Assembly: GCA_019096195.1 (NCBI GenBank) | Contig: JAGTXK010000039.1 | Location: 1-64,000 of the forward strand | Length of the DNA stretch: 64,000 bases | Reading direction: 5' to 3' | From: Boletus sp. NGJ | Taxonomy: Eukaryota > Basidiomycota > Agaricomycetes > Boletales > Boletaceae | In this document: positions 57,200 to 64,000 of the stretch, piece after piece | Layout of the letters: every line of letters starts with the position of its first letter | How positions within the stretch are numbered: the first letter of the stretch is position 1 | The notes under the pieces: model-generated | Told to the model about the DNA's origin: nothing | What the model saw: only the letters and a program-made list of their open reading frames with translations | Databases searched by the model: none | Made by a program: the position numbers and the translations under genes

Positions 57200-60100
57200 C
57201 CTCCGTCCATAACTCCGGCATGTTCCCCCTTGGAGTACGCTCTCATACCCTCAGACTTGTAACTCACCCCACATAGTATTCCTACTTCCTCATTTGTATA
57301 TAAAGCTATGTCCTACTCATTTGTCTTAGTCCCGCTTTGTAGCTGTCTCCAATCTAGTGTCTGTCTCGCTTAGGAGCACCGCTCTGGCGAGGTCCCATCT
57401 CCATTTCTAATTACTCAGCTACTACTTACTCATTACACCTTACGAACTCTGTTAGTAATCTCGTTTCTGATCGTATATAAACCTTTGCTACTACTCTTGT
57501 AAAGTTAGTTCAAATATCAACTCTGAACACCACTCCTGTCCTCCATCCGAGTCTCAACAACTCACTCCGATCCTCTACTTGACTTGACATTCGACCACGT
57601 TGAGTCTAAATCTCTGAACTTACTAAGTCTTTGAAATCTGGGACATCAGACTTGAGCAAGGGCGCACCACATAAGGTGAAGCCAAGTTCCGACACCCTCA
57701 AGTAACTCCAGTCCTTTGGAGTTGCATCGGAATTGTCCATTCTTAACAGTATATTCGAACTCCCACTTGCAACAAGTCTCTTATATTATGGGTACACATA
57801 CCACTAGATCCTAGACTCGCGCCATCAGTGTAAACCCCTCCACATCCCCATGTTACAACCCATTGAGCACACTTGGTAGCAGTCAGCGAGGCTCAGAACT
57901 CGTCGACCAGTTCTGAAGCTTCTTCACTCGACAAACCCCCATCTCCGCCTCACAGTCATGACCTCTTCTGGAGTCCCCTACTCCAGGAGTGCACATCATT
58001 GAGCTATCTATCAATGATAACTCCACCACCTCCCCACTCTCAAGCCGGCACTCAAATCAAAGAGTGCAGGCTGCCCTCTTCCCAAACGACAACATCCTGG
58101 ACTTTCCCAGAGATGATCCATTGGATGATGATCCCGACTTCCCCAACAACGACATTCCCTCTGAATCCAACAGCGAGCATGTCCTGCGAGACACTCTTGC
58201 ACTGCTCGCCGATGCCATCAAAGGCCTCGCTTGCTCCACGTGTTGTCCCTCCGACCACACCTCCACGCACTAAGGTCCGGGAACCAGACCAGTTTGACGG
58301 AACTGAGCCCCGCAAACTCCGGGTCTTCCTGGTTCAGTGCGAACTCAACTTCCAAGACCATCCCGAAGGCTTTCAGGACGGACCACGCCAAAGTCACCTT
58401 TGCACAGTCCTACCTAAAGGGCATGGCTCTGGAGTGGTTCGAACCGGACCTCCTCCAGATGGAAGATCCCACTTTCCGTCTGCTCTGGATGGACGACTTC
58501 AAAGAGTTCGTCCTAGAGCTCCAGACCAACTTCGGTCCACACGACCCCATTGGAGATGCAGAGCACCAGCTCGACCACTTGTCGATGAAGGATACCCAAC
58601 ACATCAACAAGTACGTGGTCGAGTTCAACTGGATCGCTTCGCAAGTCCGTGGTTATGGAGAAGGTGCCCTCCAACACCACTTCTACAATGGTCTGCCAGA
58701 CCGCATCAAGGATGAGATATCGCGGGTTGGGAAACCCCCGATGCTCTCCGAACTCTGAAGCCTCGCACACGCCATCGATGCACGCTATTGGGAGCGCAAG
58801 TCGGAAGTCAGCAGGCAGACTAAAGCATCGACCCCATCCTCCGCCCCAAAACCATCCACCCCCGCCACATCATCCTCTCCGCGCCCCTCCGGTAGCGCCA
58901 AGGACTCCAAGGAGTCCAAAGGCAAAGGAGCTACCACCTCCGCCCATCCGAAGCCGGACTTGTCGTCCAAATTAGGGAAAGACGGCAAGCTCACTTCACG
59001 GATGAGAGAAAGCACAGGTTCGACAACAAGCTCTGCATGTTCTGTGGCCAAGCTGGTCACATGGCAAAGGACTGTCCGAAGTCGACCTCCAGTGCATCCA
59101 AGGGTCGAGCCGCTGGCCACAACTCCAGAAACCAAACCGGAGGTCTCCACCTTGAGAGGCAAAAAAATAATCCGCGACCTCCATGACTCCGCACAGACTG
59201 GAGGTTGCGTTGAACCCACATGTGCAGCTAAGGAGATTCGCCTCAATGTGTCCGCTCTTTCGAACCCCAAATCCCTCATGCCCTCCATCTCCTTAGTCTC
59301 CTACTCCAATTCCGCCCTTCTCCGCGCTTGTAGATTCAGGCTCCTCCGATTGTTTCATAGATACTACTTTCATAAATAAAAATGAACTTTCAACCTACCC
59401 CGTCCCTCTGCTCCAACTCCGTCTCTTCGACGGAACTACCAATAGCACGATCACCCGAGCCACCAACCACTCAGTCTGCTTCACAACTGGTGACATCACC
59501 CCGATGACTTTCTACGTCACTCCGCTGGACTCCGCCTGCTCCATTGTCCTAGGACACAACTGGCTCACCCGCCACAATCTGTTGATTGACTGGGTCACGA
59601 GCAGTATCACGTTCCGTTCATCTGAGCAGCATTTGCCAGCAACCCTGAGCTCCCCTCCGCAGCCTCCGGAATCCCTTCCTCCAGCTGACACCCCACCCGA
59701 TCCACCGCATTTCTCTGACCGCAAAGCTCCGCCCATCAGCGCTCGTTAGTGCACCAGCGTTCACACTAGCCTGTCGCCTTGAGGGCTCCGTCCAATTCAG
59801 CTTGCAACTCTGTCCCCAGGAGAGCGATCTCCACTCCGCTTCCATCACTCCCCCAGAACCAGTCGACCTTTCCGGTGTTCCTCCGGAATATCACATGACT
59901 TCCCTGATGTCTTTCAGCAAGAGCAAAGCCTCCCGGCTTGCTCCGCACCGGGAACACGATCTGAAGATCGACCTGGAGGATAGGAGCCTCTCCTCCCTTG
60001 GGAACCACCTACTCCCTTTCCACCTCCAAACTCGGCTCTCTCCATGCTTTCCTTGATGAGCACCTAGCCATGGGCTTCATCAGACCCTCTTCCTCTGCCC

Positions 60101-63100
60101 ATGCTGCCCCAGTCCTCTTCATCCGCAAAAAGGACGGTTCACTCCGCCTTTGCGTCGACTTCTGAGGGCTCAACAAGATCACAAAGAAAGACCGCTACCC
60201 ACTCCCCCATATCTCCAACCTCCTAGATGCTCCAAGCCACACAAAGATTTACACCAAGATCGATCTCCAGCATGCCTACTCACTTGGTTCGCATTGCCGA
60301 CAGAGACGAATGGAAAACGTCTTTCCGAATGTGCTACGGCTCCTACGAGTGGCTGGTAATGCCTGTTCGGCCTTACCAACGCCCCCGTGGCTTTCCAATG
60401 GTTCGTCAACACCATTTTTGCAGATCTTCTGGATGTTAGCGTGATTGTCTACCTGGACGACATCCTGATCTTCTCCGTGGATAAAACCGCTCACAGAGAA
60501 CATGTCTGGGAAGTCCTCCGACGACTCCGCAAACATGGCCTGTATGCAAAACCCGAGAAATGTGAATGGTCCACCGACACTATGGAGTACCTCGGCTACA
60601 TCATCACACCCTCCGGCCTTACGATGTCTTCCAGACAAAGTCAAAGCCATGCAGGACTGGCTGGAACCTCGTAAAGTCAAGGACATCCAATCCTTCCTTG
60701 GATTTGCCAACTTCTACCGGCGTTTCATCGCCAACTATTCTAACATCGTCATTCCACTGACCCGGTTGACCCGCAAGGGTATTCCTTGGGTCTTCAGAGA
60801 CGACTGCTCGATCCGCCTTCCTTTCGCTAAAGGAAGCCTTCACTACCACTTCCATCCTCACCCATTGGGCTTCCGATGCTCCGATGATCATAGAAACCGA
60901 CACCTCCGACTATGCCATCGCTGGGATTCTTTCCATCTGTTGTCCGGATGAAGAACTCTGGCCTGTCGCCTTCTTTTCACAGACGCTCACCGCTCCAGAG
61001 CTCAACTATGACACTCATGATAAGGAGCTCCTCACCATCCATGAGTCTTTCCAGGGCTTGGCGGCACTATCTCGAAGGCTCTGGCACCCCGATCGATGTT
61101 GTCACTGACCACAAGAACCTGGAGTACTTCGCCACCTCAAAACTCCTGACCTGCCGGCAAGCCCGGTGGTCGGAGTTCCTCTCCCAATTCCACATGATCG
61201 CCCGCTTTCACCCTGGACAACTTGGCATGAAACCTGATGCCCTCACTAGACGCTGGGACGTCTATCCCAAAGAGGGGGATAAGGACTACGCTCGCGTCAA
61301 TCCACATAATTTCTGCCCCATTTTTACACAGGAACAGCTTGCTTCTTCCCTCTGCGCTACTTATCTTGCAGCTCTGGTACTCCAGGCTAGCACCCTGTTT
61401 GATATAGAGCAACTCCACAGCAACATCCTATCCACACTCCCTTCCGACCCACTCGCCGAACTACATATGTCCTCTCCCGATCTGGACTCACGCTGGTCAG
61501 TTGACGAAGACGGCTTCCTCCGTCTCGACAAGCGCATCTATGTCCCCGATGCCAATGACCTCTGACTCTGAGTCCTCCAGTACAAACACGACCATCCCCT
61601 CTCCGGACATTTCGGCCAAAATCGGACATTGGAACTTGTACGCCACGAATACACCTGGCCAAGGATAAGGATGTTCGTCAAAGAATATGTCTCCTCCTGC
61701 ACCACTTGCGCCCGCACAAAGGTTCCAAGACACCGACCCTACGGGTTGTTGAAACAACTCCCCATCCCGGAGAAGCCGTGGAATTCCATCTCTATGGATT
61801 TCATTGAGCAACTCCCCTCGTCCTCTGGATTTACCGCTATCCTTGTCGTCGTGGACCGATTATCCAAACAGTGCATCTTCATCCCGACGTACGACACAGT
61901 AACATCCCCGGACTTGGCAAAACTATTCCTACTCCACGTCTTTTCTAAGCACAGAGTTCCCTCTCACATCACCTCCAATCGAGGTTCGGAATTCGTCTCC
62001 CATTTCTTCCGCTCGCTTGGGAAAGCTCTCGACATCCGCCTCCACTTCACCTCCAGTTACCACCCCAAAGGAGACGGTCAGACAGAACGGATGAACCAGA
62101 CGCTCAAACAGTACCTCCGTGTGTATTGCAACTACCAGCAAGACAACTGGTCCGAACTCCTCCCGTTAGCGGAGTTCACATACAACAATGCTCCGAGTGC
62201 TACTACTGGTGTCTCCCCGTTCTTTGCCAATAAAGGCTACCATCCCAACGTTACCGTACATCTCAAGCGCGACCTCACCTCTGCTAAAGCCCGCAAATAC
62301 TCCGTCAGACCTCGATTCCCTCCATGACTACCTCCGTGAAGAGATGGCTGCCGCCCAAAAGCGTTACCAAGGACCCACAGATGCTAGGCGATCTCCGGCA
62401 CTGGACTTCAAAGTTGGTGACCCAGTCTTCATGAAAGCCAAGTACTTCCGCTCCACTAGGCCTTCAAAGAAACTCTCCGAGAAGAACCTAGGGCCCTATC
62501 CAATCATCGCTGCAGGCAGGCTCCCACTCCTTCACACTCCAACTTCCCGAGTGAAATGTCCACCATTGATATCCATTATCTATTAGCACCCCCCTACACC
62601 CTCGCACTACCCACAGACGATGCATTCGCCTACCAGTCACCAAACTCCATCCTCGCTTCACCTTGCATACACCTAGAGTAGCCACTCATCGTATTCTCCC
62701 CCATATAATACACCACACAACCGACTACACCTATGTACACCTTCATTGGTAGTACCCTCATCGTACCTGTTACACTATGATACCAAGTAGCCTCATGGCT
62801 AACCCCAGCATCCATTGCCACAAGCATAGGCCCGCATGCCTCTCAACTACAACCCCTGTGGACATACCTGAAGCAGCACTTGGTATCCACACAAAACCCA
62901 TAGATGTATCTGACGCAGCACTTGGTACACTACACAAGTACTAATCAGGAGTTTGCCTCCAGATCCTCGACTCCCCCGCTTGATCCCCAATCCCTGGCTC
63001 ACACCATAGATCATCCACCATATACCGCCACAAATACTGATCAAGCAATGCTAGATCAACAAACTATTTATAGGGTACATACTCCGAATGCTCCGAGCAT

Positions 63101-64000
63101 GCCAAGCATGCTGAGTATTCCGAGCATCCCAACTGGAATCACCCCCGGAACCCTCCAGAAGCCCTCTACTTAGATTTCACCTTCCATCTCTGTTTAATTA
63201 TCAGTCCTCTTAGATACATCACATGTAGCCGCATCTAGAACACCCTGGATTACATCTTGGTTACATGTGTACACCACACACATCTCGTCCCACCATTTCC
63301 CCCTTTCACTATTGGACACTAACACTTCCCCATTCCTATGATGTCATACCCAGTACCCACGACGTCATAGCATAGCATGGTCCATGCACCACTATCAGTA
63401 GTATATAAGTAGCTGGTAGAGTACCATGTCTCACTTAGTCTTGAAATTGCCTTTCTCTCTCACACACATTGCTTTAGTTAGCAACGCTTGAGATATTGGG
63501 TCTAGATTTCTTTCTTTGGTCCATTGCAAGTTCTTTTCACCAAGTCAATGAAGTCCATTCATCCGGTCTTTCATATCTCACAATTAGAACCCTCTGTACC
63601 CAACACCATACCTAATCAGGTACAATCTCTGCCACCTCTGGTTGAAGTAGATGGCGAACCAGAGTACGACGTTTCGGAAATCCTCAATTCCAAGATAGAT
63701 TGATGTCGCTGGAACTGCAAACTCCTATATCTCATCTGTTGGTCTGGTTACAAAGGGACAGATGAAGAGACTTCTTGGTTGTTAGCCACTGAGCTTGGTC
63801 ATGCCTCTGAACTCGTCTTGGACTATCACACCCGCTATCCGGATAAGCCTGGACCTCACTCCACATGATTGGACAAGGGAATATATTGAAGAAAAAAGAG
63901 GACTACACTACACTACAGTATTTCCTCCTCCTCTCCTTCATTCTCCTCTGTCTCCTCACTTCCCTCCTTGATTCCCTCTGTGGCCAACCCCACCAACTCC
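57200..64000 (+). mobile_element. Ty3/gypsy (chromovirus-type) LTR element, broken fossil
   Basis: Partial LTR element in plus orientation running off the right edge. The left LTR appears to end near 57871 (CACA), followed two bases on by a primer-binding-site-like TGGTAGCAG; its left border was not fixed and is placed only roughly at 57.2 kb. Parts in order: gag-like region about 57.9-58.8 kb, a zinc-knuckle region near 59.04 kb, protease region about 59.35-59.75 kb, reverse transcriptase about 60.1-60.7 kb, RNase H about 60.87-61.3 kb, integrase about 61.55-62.5 kb, and a chromodomain-like segment about 63.6-63.86 kb. A purine-rich tract near 63.89 kb may mark the start of the right LTR, mostly outside the window. 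The element is broken, with roughly half a dozen or more breaks plus a nested insertion. It keeps CpG, so it is probably younger than the block to its left. Confidence 0.85.
62552..63539 (+). mobile_element. Solo LTR-like insertion nested in the gypsy element
   Basis: A 988-bp non-coding segment beginning TGAAATGTCC and ending TTCTTTTCA, that is TG...CA termini, sits inside the 3' part of the gypsy element. It is flanked by near-identical 5-bp sequences, CCGAG (62547-62551) and CCAAG (63540-63544), as for a target duplication with one change. It contains a TATA-like AGTATATAAG near 63400, placed as in an LTR promoter. The gypsy-derived sequence resumes directly to its right. The direction is inferred from the TATA position only. 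Confidence 0.6.

Noticed and set aside
56807-57262. Open frame of 151 codons on the plus strand
   Set aside because: It sits mainly in the CpG-depleted block, where stop-free frames arise by composition; there is no motif.
1-64000. CRISPR arrays, rRNA genes, riboswitches and prokaryotic-style operons
   Set aside because: No regularly spaced repeats or rRNA sequence seen; the window is clearly nuclear fungal DNA with spliced genes.

Overview
The window comes from a filamentous basidiomycete, most likely an agaricomycete. The reasons are dense short genes split by many 50-65 bp GT-AG introns, very short exons, and families typical of mushrooms and their relatives: crinkler-type proteins with kinase-like and P-loop NTPase bodies, a macrophage-activating-glycoprotein-like GPI protein, a WD40 protein with a disordered tail, an alcohol-oxidase-type GMC enzyme, a Plavaka/CACTA-like DNA transposon and a Ty3/gypsy element with a chromodomain. 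No species can be named from sequence alone.

Layout. 1-0.5 kb: 5' part of a crinkler-like NTPase gene running off the left edge. 1.1-5.2 kb (-): VPS39/Vam6 (vacuole HOPS complex). 5.7-6.8 kb (-): unknown gene. 7.1-10.2 kb (-): second crinkler-like NTPase, related to the first. 10.8-12.9 kb (+): third subunit of DNA polymerase delta (Pol32/Cdc27/POLD3). 13.0 kb: tRNA-Val(CAC). 13.5-14.4 kb (-): unknown gene, divergent from XRN1 (14.5-20.0 kb, +), the cytoplasmic 5'-3' exoribonuclease. 20.5-22.5 kb (-): WD40 protein. 24.7-29.0 kb (+): galactokinase followed by aldose 1-epimerase, two steps of galactose use side by side. 30.2-30.5 kb: inverted broken copy of part of the galactokinase gene. 30.5-32.8 kb (-): crinkler protein with two header-like domains and a kinase-like body. 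33.4-35.9 kb (-): HAM1-like protein. 36.1-36.7 kb (-): small HMG/YABBY-like protein. 36.9-38.2 kb (+): secreted GPI-type glycoprotein.

38.5-46.2 kb is a Plavaka/CACTA-like transposon with two divergent genes and arrays of a GTACTGAA motif near both ends. Then follow a DUF4140/DUF4139 protein (46.5-48.6 kb, +), formamidase (48.8-51.5 kb, -) and an alcohol-oxidase-like GMC enzyme (52.3-55.1 kb, -). From 55.7 kb to the end the window is repeat-dominated: a strikingly CpG-poor block, then a broken Ty3/gypsy element (about 57.2 kb to the edge) carrying a nested solo LTR-like insertion.

Gene models were built by eye from reading frames, splice signals and family motifs. Start codons and exon joins are stated as certain only where the joined frame restores a known family motif.
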